Shown: positions 37,886 to 46,437 of the stretch, in pieces
Layout: the number at the start of each line of letters is the position of its first letter
Numbering within the stretch: the stretch's first letter is position 1
NCBI GenBank assembly: GCA_963738835.1
Contig: CAVTYH010000006.1
Span: forward strand, 372,001-436,000
DNA: 64,000 bases
Source of the DNA: CAVTYH01 sp963738835
GTDB lineage: Bacteria; Planctomycetota; Planctomycetia; Pirellulales; JADZDJ01
Direction: 5' to 3'
Translations under genes and position numbers: made by a program
Notes under the pieces: generated by a model
What the model was told of the DNA's origin: nothing
The model's database searches: none
The model's input: the letters and a program-made list of their open reading frames with translations, nothing else

Positions 37886-38566
37886 ATGACTGAAATCACC
37901 TGGCTCGGCCATTCTTGCTTTTCAATCGCCACCGGCAAGCACACGCTGCTGGTCGATCCGTTTTTGGACGACAATCCGACCGCGCCGGTGAAATCGGACG
38001 CCGTCAAAGCCGATTTCATTTTGATCACGCACGGCCACTTCGATCACATTTCCGATGCCGTGAAAATTGCTAAACGCACCGGTGCCACCACCATCAGCAA
38101 TTTCGAGATTTCCCAGTGGCTGGGAAAACAGGGCGTCGAGAATGCGGTGGGGATGAATCATGGCGGCGCGATGAATTTTCCGTTCGGCCGCGTGAAATTG
38201 ACCATCGCTTTTCACAGTTCCGTGCTGCCCGATGGAACGTACGGCGGCAATCCGGCTGGTCTCTTGCTCACGCTCCCAGAGACAAAAATCTACGTCGCCG
38301 GCGACACTGCCTTGTTCTGCGACATGCAGCTTTACGCCGACAAACTGGATTTGGCGATCCTGCCGATCGGCGATGTGTACACGATGGGCCCAGAAGATTC
38401 GATCGCCGCGGTCAAGCTGCTGAATCCGACTCGCGTCCTGCCGTGCCACTACAACACCTGGCCGCCGATTGCTCAGGACGTCGCCGCGTGGGCCAAGCAA
38501 GTCCACGCCCAAACTTCCGCCATCCCGGAAACCCCGGTGCCGGGCGGAAAGATTGTCATCGAATGA
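37886..38566 (+). CDS. UPF0173 metal-dependent hydrolase
   Basis: 226 residues from MTEITWLGHSCFSI, with AAGGA eight bases before the ATG. The metallo-beta-lactamase fold is marked by VDPFLDDNP, the metal ligands ILITHGHFDHISDA, VGMNHGG, the GDTALFCDMQ Asp, and the final His in VLPCHYNTWPPI. The family is a compact Zn hydrolase of unknown substrate. A long hairpin follows the stop and may terminate both this and the convergent Rieske gene. Confidence 0.92.
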   Translation: MTEITWLGHSCFSIATGKHTLLVDPFLDDNPTAPVKSDAVKADFILITHGHFDHISDAVKIAKRTGATTISNFEISQWLGKQGVENAVGMNHGGAMNFPFGRVKLTIAFHSSVLPDGTYGGNPAGLLLTLPETKIYVAGDTALFCDMQLYADKLDLAILPIGDVYTMGPEDSIAAVKLLNPTRVLPCHYNTWPPIAQDVAAWAKQVHAQTSAIPETPVPGGKIVIE

Positions 38567-38582
38567 GATACCTGGAACGGGG

Positions 38583-38658
38583 GATTTCTCACGCAAAGGC
38601 GCGAAGACGCAAAGTTCTCAAAACATAATTTCTTTGCGTCTTTGAGCCTTTGCGTGAA
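38583..38658. terminator. Bidirectional hairpin of the CGCAAAGGCGC repeat family
   Basis: TCACGCAAAGGCGCGAAGAC and GCAAAG are mirrored by CTTTGCGTCTTTGAGCC and TTTGCGTGAA around an A/T-rich loop. It sits between two convergent genes, so it can act as a terminator for both. A related hairpin is at 56030-56160. Confidence 0.65.
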
Positions 38659-38660
38659 AT

Positions 38661-38987
38661 TCATCCGGCTTTCGGCTTCGGCTCCGTCGCTACCTGAATC
38701 TCGTCCTCAACCACGCGCACCTCGAAGCTATCGGTCTTAATCTTCGGGCTGTCGCACCAGGTGCCGTCGCAGACTTTGAACCGCCAAGCGTGCCACGGGC
38801 AAGTCACCACGCCGTCGAACACTTCTCCGGCACCGAGCGATGCTCCCATGTGCGGGCAGCAATCGTCGATGGCAAGATACTGGCCGCCGGAATTGAAGAC
38901 GGCCACCAACCGTTCGCCCACGACCACGGTAATACCTTGTCCCTCGGGAATGGAGCCGACTTTGGCGACGGCGACGAAGTCTTTCAC
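38661..38987 (-). CDS. Rieske 2Fe-2S ferredoxin-like protein
   Basis: About 108 residues. I take the GTG at 38987 (KDFVAVAKVGSIPEG); upstream codons belong to a dispersed repeat. The Rieske ligands are CPHMGASLG and CPWHAWRF (CxH and CxxH). VVVGERLVAVFNSGGQYLAI and the final EVRVVEDEIQVAT are the usual beta strands. Likely a small electron carrier of the NirD or dioxygenase-ferredoxin type. No oxygenase neighbour identifies its partner. Confidence 0.88.
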   Translation of the reverse strand: MKDFVAVAKVGSIPEGQGITVVVGERLVAVFNSGGQYLAIDDCCPHMGASLGAGEVFDGVVTCPWHAWRFKVCDGTWCDSPKIKTDSFEVRVVEDEIQVATEPKPKAG

Positions 38988-39198
38988 TGTCAGAGGTCCG
39001 TGGTCAGTGATCCGTTGTAAGTTGCAAGGAAGCACAAATCGCTTCGAAGCGAGTGGAGTGCGTTGGCCACAAAAAAGGCCGTGCAATCGCATTCTATGGA
39101 ACGGTCCGATCAGTGGAAGTCCCCACGGCATTGTCTTTCCGGGGACCGATCGACGATAATCAGTCGTGACATCATTGCGCGACTCATCGGCTTCAGTG

Positions 39199-39227
39199 CA
39201 ACGGACCACGGACTACTGACCACGGAC
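39199..39227 (+). repeat. GACCACGGAC repeat abutting a start codon
   Basis: CAACGGACCACGGACTACTG then ACCACGGAC ends exactly at the radical SAM ATG (39228), so no Shine-Dalgarno is present. Same unit as before typA. Confidence 0.7.
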
Positions 39228-41147
39228 ATGCTTAACACCGAACTCAAAAATTTCGTCACCCGGTTCATTCTGCCGCGAGTTTTGCAGCCAGCGCAGTACG
39301 TTGGCGGCGAGTTGAACATCGTCTGCAAAGATCACCGCGCGGTCCGCGGCAAACTCTGCCTGGCATTTCCCGACACGTACACCATCGGCATGAGTCATCA
39401 CGGCCTACAGGTGTTGTACACGCTGATGAACAGCCGCGACGACTGGGTTTGCGAACGGGCTTTCACTCCGTGGACCGATATGGAAGCCCAGTTGCGCCAG
39501 CACGGCAAGCCGCTGTACAGTTTGGAAACCTTCACGCCGCTTGCACAATTCGATGTGCTGGGTTTCACGTTGCAGTACGAAATCTGCACGAGCAATTTGC
39601 TGACGATGCTCGATTTAGGCGGCATCCCGCTGCGCAGCGTTGACCGGACGATGGATCATCCGCTGGTGATTGCCGGTGGCCCTTGCGCACAAAATCCGGA
39701 ACCGCTTGCACCGTTTGTCGATGTTTTCGTCACTGGCGACGGGGAGCCGAGTTTGCCGCTGATCTGCAATGAATGGCTGCGGCTTAAGGGTTCAGGGTTC
39801 AGGATTCAGGGTTCAGTAAGCACCCTCTCCACTGGCGGGAGAGGGCAGGGTGAGGGGGATGCCGATGACGAAGTGCATCACCCTCACCCCAACCCTCTCC
39901 CGTCGAGGGAGAGGGAGATTAAACAGCGCGAAGAAGCCTTGGCCCAACTCGCATCCAAATTCCCCTTCGCCTACGTCCCGCGTTTCTACGAGCCAGAATA
40001 TTTTCCTGATGGCCGCATCGCCACCATCAATCGCACCCGCAGCGATGTGCCGGAAACCATCGAACCCTCGGTCATCAGCGATCTGGACGGCACGCCGCTG
40101 CCCACCATGCCGATTTTGCCGTATGTAGAGTGCGTTCACGATCGCATTGCCATCGAAATTATGCGCGGCTGCCCCTGGCAGTGCCGCTTCTGCCAAAGCA
40201 CGGTCATTAAACGGCCACTGCGGATTCGCGAAGTCGAAACCATTGTGCAGTCGGCTTTGGAATCGTTTCGGCACACGGGGCACAACGAGATTTCGCTCTT
40301 GTCGCTTTCCACCAGCGATTATCCGTATTTCGAACCGCTAGTGCGGCGGCTGAAAGAAGTGTTCGACCCGATGGGCGTGAGCATCGCGTTCCCCAGCCTG
40401 CGAGTGAACGAAGCGCTCAAAGTAGTGGCGGCGCTCATCGGCACCGAGCGGCACTCGGGCATGACGCTGGCTCCGGAAGTGGCTCGCGACGACATGCGCG
40501 AGCAAATTCGCAAGAAAATCAGCAACCAAGATTTGTACGACGGCTGCCGCGAGGCGTTCAAAAATGGCATCGACAAAGTGAAGCTGTACTTCATGTGCGG
40601 CCTGCCCGGCGAACGGGAAGTCGATCTGGATGGCATCGTCGATATGGCCGAAACCATCGCCCAAATTGGCAAGGAAGTCCGCGGCCGGTACGTGAAGGTG
40701 ACCGCCAGCATTTCGAATTTCGTGCCCAAACCGCACACGCCGTATCAATGGAACGGCATGCAGCGGCGCAAATATTTTCACTGGGCGCATCAGTATTTGA
40801 AACGCCGCGTGAAAATCCGCAGCGTGCAAGTGAAATGCCACAATGTGGAAACCAGTTTGCTGGAAGGCTTGCTCAGCCGCGGCGATCGCCGTGTGGCCGA
40901 AGTCGTGGAATTGGCCTGGAAACGCGGAGCGCGATTGGATAGCTGGTCCGAAAACTTGCAGCCGGAGTTGTGGTGGCAGGCGCTGGCCGATTGCGGGCTG
41001 AATTTCGACGACATTGTCCATCGCCCCTGTGAACTGATGGCCCGCCTGCCGTGGGACCACATCAACGTGAAAAAAGGGCGCACGTATCTGGAAAAGGAGC
41101 AACAGCGCAGCGTGCTGCAACTGACCGCGATGGCCGACGCCCAGTAA
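39228..41147 (+). CDS. TIGR03960-type B12-binding-like radical SAM protein with in-frame repeat insertion
   Basis: About 640 residues from MLNTELKNFVTRFILPRVLQ. An N-terminal B12-binding-like region (AFPDTYTIGMSHHGLQVLY, FTLQYEICTSNLLTMLDLGG, VIAGGPCAQNPEPL) precedes the radical SAM core. That core has cluster motif CPWQCRFCQS (CxxxCxxC), LSLSTSDYPYFEPL and ASISNFVPKPHTPYQWNG. Residues about 188-230 (DNA 39783-39920) are encoded by dispersed repeat sequence (STGGRGQGEG, HPHPNPLPSRERE), an in-frame insertion in a surface loop before LAQLASKFPFAYVP. The family has an unsettled role, possibly in RNA or ribosomal modification; the usual partner protein TIGR03936 is not adjacent. Confidence 0.85.
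   Translation: MLNTELKNFVTRFILPRVLQPAQYVGGELNIVCKDHRAVRGKLCLAFPDTYTIGMSHHGLQVLYTLMNSRDDWVCERAFTPWTDMEAQLRQHGKPLYSLETFTPLAQFDVLGFTLQYEICTSNLLTMLDLGGIPLRSVDRTMDHPLVIAGGPCAQNPEPLAPFVDVFVTGDGEPSLPLICNEWLRLKGSGFRIQGSVSTLSTGGRGQGEGDADDEVHHPHPNPLPSREREIKQREEALAQLASKFPFAYVPRFYEPEYFPDGRIATINRTRSDVPETIEPSVISDLDGTPLPTMPILPYVECVHDRIAIEIMRGCPWQCRFCQSTVIKRPLRIREVETIVQSALESFRHTGHNEISLLSLSTSDYPYFEPLVRRLKEVFDPMGVSIAFPSLRVNEALKVVAALIGTERHSGMTLAPEVARDDMREQIRKKISNQDLYDGCREAFKNGIDKVKLYFMCGLPGEREVDLDGIVDMAETIAQIGKEVRGRYVKVTASISNFVPKPHTPYQWNGMQRRKYFHWAHQYLKRRVKIRSVQVKCHNVETSLLEGLLSRGDRRVAEVVELAWKRGARLDSWSENLQPELWWQALADCGLNFDDIVHRPCELMARLPWDHINVKKGRTYLEKEQQRSVLQLTAMADAQ
39783..39920 (+). repeat. GGGAGAGGG/GGGTTCAGG repeats inserted in frame in a gene
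   Basis: GGGTTCAGGGTTCAGG-type direct repeats are followed by CCCTCTCCACTGGCGGGAGA plus GGGCAGGGTGAGGG and, inverted, CCCTCACCCCAACCCTCTCC. These units are intergenic elsewhere. Here they keep the reading frame of the radical SAM gene. Confidence 0.8.
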
Positions 41148-41154
41148 TTGGCAA

Positions 41155-41290
41155 CCGGTTGATTGACCGCGGAGGACGCGGAGATCGCAGAGGGGAAAGA
41201 CAGAGACAGGAATCGGTAGAATTTGAACAGCGATGAATTCTCATTGATTTCTCTCTGTCTTCTCCGCGTCCTTTGCGCCCCCCGCGGTTA
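41155..41290. repeat. CCGCGGAGG hairpin between radical SAM and HAD genes
   Basis: GACCGCGGAGGACGCGGAG plus AAAGACAGAGA on the left pairs with TCTCTCTGTCTTCTCCGCG and CCCCGCGGT on the right. Fills almost the whole gap between two same-strand genes. Confidence 0.75.
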
Positions 41291-41294
41291 AAAC

Positions 41295-42134
41295 ATGACT
41301 CATTTCAAACTGTTGGCACTCGATATTGATGGCACTCTGGTCAACAGTCGCGATGAATTAACTGCGCCCACCAAAGCGGCCATCCGTCGGGCCTGCGATG
41401 CCGGAATTCGCGTCGTGCTAGCGACGGGTCGGCGGTATTCGAAAGTTTTGCACTTGGTGGAACCGCTCGGGTTGGATGTGCCGCTGGTGACCGCCAGCGG
41501 GGCGCTCATCAAAGATCCGATCGATCATCGCACTCTGTTTTGCGCCGAGTTCAAGCCCGGCATTCTGGAAGCGACGTTGCAGATCGTTACGGCCGCGGGA
41601 TACGACGTACTGTTGTATGGCGACACCTTTGCCAAGGGTTTCGATTTTTATTGCCGATCGTTTCATGTCGAAAACCAGCCGCAGTTGGCCGAGTATTTCC
41701 AGCGCAATCGGATTTACGGTCGCGAATTCCCCAACCTGCTAGCCGCGCCGCCCCCGGGCATCTTCGCCGGCTTCGCGATGAGCACACCGGCGGCCATGGC
41801 GGCATTGGGCAACCAGCTCGTTCAGCAATTTGGTGACGACTTATACGTTCACGTACTCAAAAGCCCGTTCTACTCTGGCTGGTTTTGTGAAATCGAACCC
41901 GGTGGCGTCAGCAAATGGTCGGCCGTGCAGCATTTGGCCCGCGATTGGGGAATTGGCGATGACGAAATTTGTGCGGTCGGCGACGATGTGAACGACATCC
42001 CGATGATTCGCGGCGCTGGCCTCGGCGTGGCGATGGGCAATGCGCTGGAACCCGTCAAAGCCGCCGCCGATCGAGTGGCGCCGTGCCATGATAGCGATGG
42101 ACTAGTGGATGTCGTGAGTTGGTTGCTCGATTGA
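41295..42134 (+). CDS. Cof-type HAD hydrolase
   Basis: 279 residues. Motif I is LLALDIDGTLVNSRDE, motif II VVLATGRRYSK, the motif III Lys lies in GGVSKWSAVQHLA, and motif IV is CAVGDDVNDIPMIRGAGLG. The C2-type cap lies between. Such proteins dephosphorylate small phosphorylated metabolites; the substrate is unknown. It is the first of a tight same-strand set with the methyltransferase (10-bp gap) and the acetyltransferase. Confidence 0.92.
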   Translation: MTHFKLLALDIDGTLVNSRDELTAPTKAAIRRACDAGIRVVLATGRRYSKVLHLVEPLGLDVPLVTASGALIKDPIDHRTLFCAEFKPGILEATLQIVTAAGYDVLLYGDTFAKGFDFYCRSFHVENQPQLAEYFQRNRIYGREFPNLLAAPPPGIFAGFAMSTPAAMAALGNQLVQQFGDDLYVHVLKSPFYSGWFCEIEPGGVSKWSAVQHLARDWGIGDDEICAVGDDVNDIPMIRGAGLGVAMGNALEPVKAAADRVAPCHDSDGLVDVVSWLLD

Positions 42135-42144
42135 AGAGGGGCGA

Positions 42145-42915
42145 ATGAGCCAAACGAAAGCCGATTCGACGACGCGTTTCTCCAATCGTGTCGAAAACTA
42201 CGTTCGCTATCGGCCCGGCTATCCGGCGGAAGTACTGACGGTGCTGGAGCGAGCGGCAAATTTGACTCCTGATTCAGTTATCGCCGATATCGGTTCCGGC
42301 ACCGGTATTTCATCGAAGCTGTTTCTGGACCACGGCAACAAGGTTTATGGCGTGGAGCCGAACCGTGAGATGCGCGAGGCGGCCGAGAAATTGTTGCAAG
42401 CGTATCCGCGATTTCACAGCATGCATGCCAGCGCCGAAAACACGACCTTGTCCGATCAGGACGTCAATTTCGTCATCGCCGGGCAGGCGTTTCACTGGTT
42501 CGATCGAAACAAAGCCAAACGTGAATTTGCTAGAATTCTTTTCCCCGGCGGCTGGATCGTGCTGATCTGGAATTCCCGGCGCAAAGACACACCGTTTTCG
42601 CAAGGTTACGAAACACTGCTCCAGCAATTCGGCACCGATTACCGCGAAATCAACCACAAAAATATTGATGCCGCGGCCATCGCCGATTTTTTTGCGCCCA
42701 ATCGTTATCAATATGCCAAGCTCGACAATCAGCAATGGCTCGATCGCGCCGGCCTGCTGGGACGAATTCTCTCGTGCTCCTATATGCCGACTGAGAGTCA
42801 TCCCCATCACGCTGCGATGCTGCACTCGGTCGAGCAGTTGTTTGAAGACCATCAGCAAGGTGGCCAAGTTTGCATTCAGTACGACACGGAACTGTACTTC
42901 GGCCACGTCGCATGA
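42145..42915 (+). CDS. Class I SAM-dependent methyltransferase
   Basis: 256 residues. Motif I is VIADIGSGTGISSKLFLDHG, motif II VYGVEPNREMREAAE, and post-I region is INFVIAGQAFHWFD-like (actual DVNFVIAGQAFHWFDRN). The later FPGGWIVLIWNSRR strand completes the fold. It resembles the SmtA/Methyltransf_11 group; substrate unknown. The stop overlaps the GNAT start by 4 nt (ATGA), indicating translational coupling. Confidence 0.9.
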   Translation: MSQTKADSTTRFSNRVENYVRYRPGYPAEVLTVLERAANLTPDSVIADIGSGTGISSKLFLDHGNKVYGVEPNREMREAAEKLLQAYPRFHSMHASAENTTLSDQDVNFVIAGQAFHWFDRNKAKREFARILFPGGWIVLIWNSRRKDTPFSQGYETLLQQFGTDYREINHKNIDAAAIADFFAPNRYQYAKLDNQQWLDRAGLLGRILSCSYMPTESHPHHAAMLHSVEQLFEDHQQGGQVCIQYDTELYFGHVA

Positions 42916-43490
42916 CATCGCCCACGTCGTTTCAAACAGCGCGATTGTCCGCTCGGCGAATTGAAGCCGACGATTTTGAACAGCTGTGCCAAATGCATCG
43001 CAATCCACACGTGATGGCGACTCTGGGGGGAGTGCGATCAGACGACGAAACGCGGCAAATGCTGGCGGCGTATCTCGACCATTGGCAGCATTACGGTTTT
43101 GGCCTGTGGATGTTTTTCCTGGAAACCCTCTCCCCTGGCGGGAGAGGGTGGGGTGAGGGGGGCGTTATCGCTACGGGCAAGTTCGTCGGCCGCGGCGGGG
43201 TGCGGCAGATCATGATCGAGGGCCACGATGAAGTGGAAGTGGCCTACGCCCTGCTGCCGGAATTCTGGAACCAAGGCCTGGCCACCGAAATCGCCACGGC
43301 CAGCGTGCAGATTGCCTTCACCCAGCTGAATTTGCCGGAACTGGTTTGCTTCACTTTGCCGACCAATCTTGCCTCGCGACGAGTGATGGAAAAGTGTGGA
43401 TTTCAGTACGATCGCGATTTCATTTGGAAAGAGTTGCCCCATGTGCTGTACCGGTTAAAAAAGTCTCGGAAATCCTACAGTAACCGATAG
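42912..43490 (+). CDS. GNAT acetyltransferase with in-frame repeat insertion
   Basis: 192 residues from MTSPTSFQTARLSARRIEAD. RimJ/RimL-type layout: TARLSARRIEADDFEQL, then MATLGGVRSDDETRQML and HWQHYGFGLWMFF. The acetyl-CoA region is VAYALLPEFWNQGLATEIAT, followed by LPTNLASRRVMEKCGFQYDR. Between beta strands lies LSPGGRGWGEGG, encoded by the dispersed GGGAGAGGG repeat (43121-43166). It replaces a normal short loop. ATGA overlap with the methyltransferase gene. Confidence 0.88.
   Translation: MTSPTSFQTARLSARRIEADDFEQLCQMHRNPHVMATLGGVRSDDETRQMLAAYLDHWQHYGFGLWMFFLETLSPGGRGWGEGGVIATGKFVGRGGVRQIMIEGHDEVEVAYALLPEFWNQGLATEIATASVQIAFTQLNLPELVCFTLPTNLASRRVMEKCGFQYDRDFIWKELPHVLYRLKKSRKSYSNR
43121..43166 (+). 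repeat. GGGAGAGGG repeat inserted in frame in the GNAT gene
   Basis: ACCCTCTCCCCTGGCGGGAG then AGGGTGGGGTGAGGGGGG matches the repeat at 39825 and, more loosely, 12275-12310. The reading frame is preserved through it. Confidence 0.8.
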
Positions 43491-43570
43491 ATGGCAAATC
43501 ACGCTATGATAGGCGCCGGCAATTTGCCATTGCTACTTCGGGCTCGCGAATACATTGGGGTGTTGCGCAC

Positions 43571-44378
43571 ATGCGTTTTTGGCGACTGACGGACCCTGAT
43601 TACGACAGCGACTACCGGAATACTTACATCAACGGTTTGCTTGAGCATCCGTTTGGTTTGCCAGGTGTCGATTGTGACGTGTGTGGTCAGACCTGGGGTG
43701 GTAGCCGTATCTTGCCACTGGAGTGCCCGTTCACGCTTCGTAAGAAAAAACATATCCGCGAAAGGTGGCCGATCCCTTTAGCGCAACATAAAGAATTGCA
43801 GAGCGAGATCATCGCCGAATTCTTAAAAGCGGGCGTTGAAAAACTTCCGCAACTATCTCCAGGTGATACATTTCAACCGTGTTTCCTTGAGGTTCCTTCT
43901 CGGCCGACGTTTGACTTTCTATGGAGTTCGTTGGGAAGCGTCGTGGTTTCTGATCGTGTCAAAGAATTTCTTGAACGAAGGCGCGTCAAAGAAGTTGCAT
44001 TCTGCCCCGTAAGGCTACGAAAAATTGGCGAAAGACGCCAACCTAACGCCACCCATGCCATCGACAGGCGAACCAGAAGACATGATCGACGAAGTTGAAT
44101 CAATTCAACCGACAGAGAACGTTGGACCCTACTATGAAATGCTCATCTTATCTCAATCAGCAACTCCTCCGGATGGAGAACCGACTGCGGTGTGTGATGG
44201 TTGTGGTCTCAACTCGATCGATAACACGAAGAGAAGACTTGTGATGTTGCCTTCTATGTGGAAGGAAAACGATATTTTTCTTCTTGCGACGACATTGCAT
44301 ATTATTGTGACGGATGAATTGAAAGAGGAACTAGAACAGTTTGGAATCACGAATGCTGAATTCAGGCTGTACGATTGA
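43571..44378 (+). CDS. Double-CXXCG motif protein (frameshifted)
   Basis: Two frames join near 44028. The first carries MRFWRLTDPDYDSDYRNTY, CDVCGQTWGG and VAFCPVRLRKIG; the second PPMPSTGEPEDMIDEVE, CDGCGLNSIDN and LATTLHIIVTDELKEELEQ. Merged length is about 269 aa. Two CxxCG knuckles and this order match the double-CXXCG (gmx_para_CXXCG) family first seen in Myxococcus, where it is expanded. Its role is unclear; in some cases it acts as an immunity-like partner of toxins. No toxin candidate is adjacent. Confidence 0.8.
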
Positions 44379-44423
44379 ATGTGAAACGCGGAAAATAATC
44401 ATCATAAAATCAAAAATTAAAAG

Positions 44424-44738
44424 ATGACGCATAGCATAACTACCATCTCTGGCTTTCAGCAGCTCATCCGCGACATGTATCTGGAAAAGGATGTCGCGCG
44501 CGGCATTGATGGCACTTTCATGTGGCTGATGGAAGAGGTGGGCGAGCTGGCTTCGGCCTTGCGCAGTGGCACACATGAAGAACAGCTCGGGGAATTCGCC
44601 GATGTGTTGGCCTGGCTGGCGACGATTGCCAATGTGGCCGGAGTGGATTTGTCGGAAGCCATCGCTCGCAAATACGGCGCTGGCTGTCCTGGCTGCGGCC
44701 AATTCGTTTGCCGGTGCGCCGACGCGGAAAAACCGTAA
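44424..44738 (+). CDS. MazG-like nucleotide pyrophosphohydrolase
   Basis: 104 residues. The helical MazG core is visible: GTFMWLMEEVGELASAL supplies the E-x2-E metal site and LGEFADVLAWLATIANVAGV supplies the E-x3-D site. A C-terminal Cys cluster (CPGCGQFVCRC) is added after the core, possibly binding zinc. MazG proteins hydrolyse NTPs or dNTPs to monophosphates. Single-domain length is normal for this subgroup. Confidence 0.85.
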   Translation: MTHSITTISGFQQLIRDMYLEKDVARGIDGTFMWLMEEVGELASALRSGTHEEQLGEFADVLAWLATIANVAGVDLSEAIARKYGAGCPGCGQFVCRCADAEKP

Positions 44739-44817
44739 TGACGGAGAGTTCAGCGTTCAGAAGACGTCGCCAGCGCTAAGGACGACTCACACAATTATTT
44801 ATATTGGGAATTCAGCG

Positions 44818-44967
44818 ATGATTCGCAAATTACCATCCGGTGAATATCGCCTGTACTCTCGCAAAAAGAATCCGAAGACTGGTAAGCGCCGGAACCTTGG
44901 AACATTCAAGACCCGTGCGGCCGCTGAAAAGCACGAACGTGAAGTGCAGTTTTTCAAACGGCATTGA
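44818..44967 (+). CDS. 49-residue basic protein
   Basis: MIRKLPSGEYRLYSRKKNPK then TGKRRNLGTFKTRAAAEKHE, ending EVQFFKRH. Short and strongly basic. I recall near-identical small proteins across many bacteria, without assigned function. The GEYRLYSRK..TGKRRNLGTF pattern resembles the AP2-like N-terminal DNA-binding strand hairpin of integrases. This is recollection and inference. Confidence 0.7.
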   Translation: MIRKLPSGEYRLYSRKKNPKTGKRRNLGTFKTRAAAEKHEREVQFFKRH

Positions 44968-45041
44968 TTGCTTCTCGAACTTTCACGACGCTGTAAAGCG
45001 CTTTCACTTTGTCATCGTCTACCGTCGATTGCCCAATCCAC

Positions 45042-46359
45042 ATGCCGTTGATTTTGCTCTCGATTCCCGGTTTGCGCGAGCGTGATTTGGCGGCGATGCC
45101 GCAGCTGCGTGAACTCACTCGCGGCGGTGAACAAGCCACGCTCGTGCCGAGTTTCCCCTGCGTCACGTGTCCCTTGCAGGCGAACATGACCACGGGCAAG
45201 CCGCCGGCGCAGCATGGCGTGGTAGCCAATGGTTTTTATTGGCGCGAAAAGCAGAAAGTCGAAATGTGGACGGCTTGGAACGATTGCATCCAGTCGCCGC
45301 AGATTTGGGACATCCTGAGCCAACACAGCGACGATTTGCAAACCGCCGTGTGGTTTCCGCTGCACAGCAAAGGCACCAACGCCGATTTCATCTGCACGCC
45401 GGCGCCCATTCACAATCCCGACGGCAGCGAATCGCTGTGGTGCTACACCCGGCCGACTGAAATGTACGGCCAGCTGCGCGATCGACTGGTCGATTTCCCA
45501 CTCAAGCATTTTTGGGGCCCGCTGGCGAACATTCAAAGCACTGCCTGGATTGTCGGTTCGGCCATCCTTTGCGCCCGCGAACAGCGGCCCGATTTTTTTT
45601 ACATCTATCTGCCGCATTTGGATTATGCGGCGCAAAAACATGGGCCAGACAGCGCGGAAGGGCAGCGTTCGGTGACCGAGTTGGACGAACAGATCGGCAA
45701 GCTTGGCGCTGCCTTTGCAGAAGCCTATGGATCAGGCGGCCCAACGTGGATTGCCGCCAGCGAGTATGCCATTGTGCCCGTCGATCACGTGCTGCATCCC
45801 AACCGCATGCTCCGCGAGGCCGGTTTGCTGAAAGTCCGCGAAGCAGCCGATGGCGAGCAGCTGGATTTAGCCGCCAGCCGAGCGTGGGCTTTGGTCGATC
45901 ACCAGTTTTCACACGTCTTCGTTCAGCACGGAGACACGGCCGCCATCGAACAAGTCCGGCAGTTGTTCACCGACCATGTCGGTGTGGCGGAGGTGCTAAT
46001 CCGCCAGCAGCAGGGCCGATATCAAATGGATCACGAGCGCTCGGGCGACGTGATTCTGATTTCCACGCCGAACAGTTGGCAGGCCTATTATTGGTGGCTG
46101 GACGACGTCAAAGCCCCCGGTTTTGCCCGCGCGGTGGATATTCACCGCAAGCCGGGCTATGATCCGGTCGAGCTGTTTTTCGACCCGGCCACGCGCGGCA
46201 TCCCCCTGAATGCCGCACTGGTGCGCGGTTCGCATGGCGCCGGCGGAGCAAGAAAATCAGCGGGGAGTCATTCTGAGTTCCGCAGACGGCGTGCTAGGAA
46301 ATCAGGTACTGGTTGACACCCAGGTGTTCGATATCGTGCTGCATCAATTTGGCTGCTGA
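45042..46359 (+). CDS. Nucleotide pyrophosphatase/phosphodiesterase family protein (frameshift near C-terminus)
   Basis: About 438 residues after correction. Alkaline-phosphatase-superfamily features: the start strand LILLSIPGLRERDL, catalytic Thr in VPSFPCVTCPLQANMTTG, GVVANGFYW, and metal sites in YIYLPHLDYAAQKHGPDS and GSHGAP. At about 46240 a base is missing in GGCGCC. The other frame then continues AEQENQRGVILSSADGVLGN and IVLHQFGC to a TGA at 46357. Likely a phosphodiester or phosphonate hydrolase of the AP2_EF/NPP type. Confidence 0.85.
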
Positions 46360-46437
46360 CACATAGCCCGACCGTGTCGGTCGGGAGAATCGCTCGTCGG
46401 TGTTTAGTCGTCATCACCTCATTCGGGAGCCCGATTC

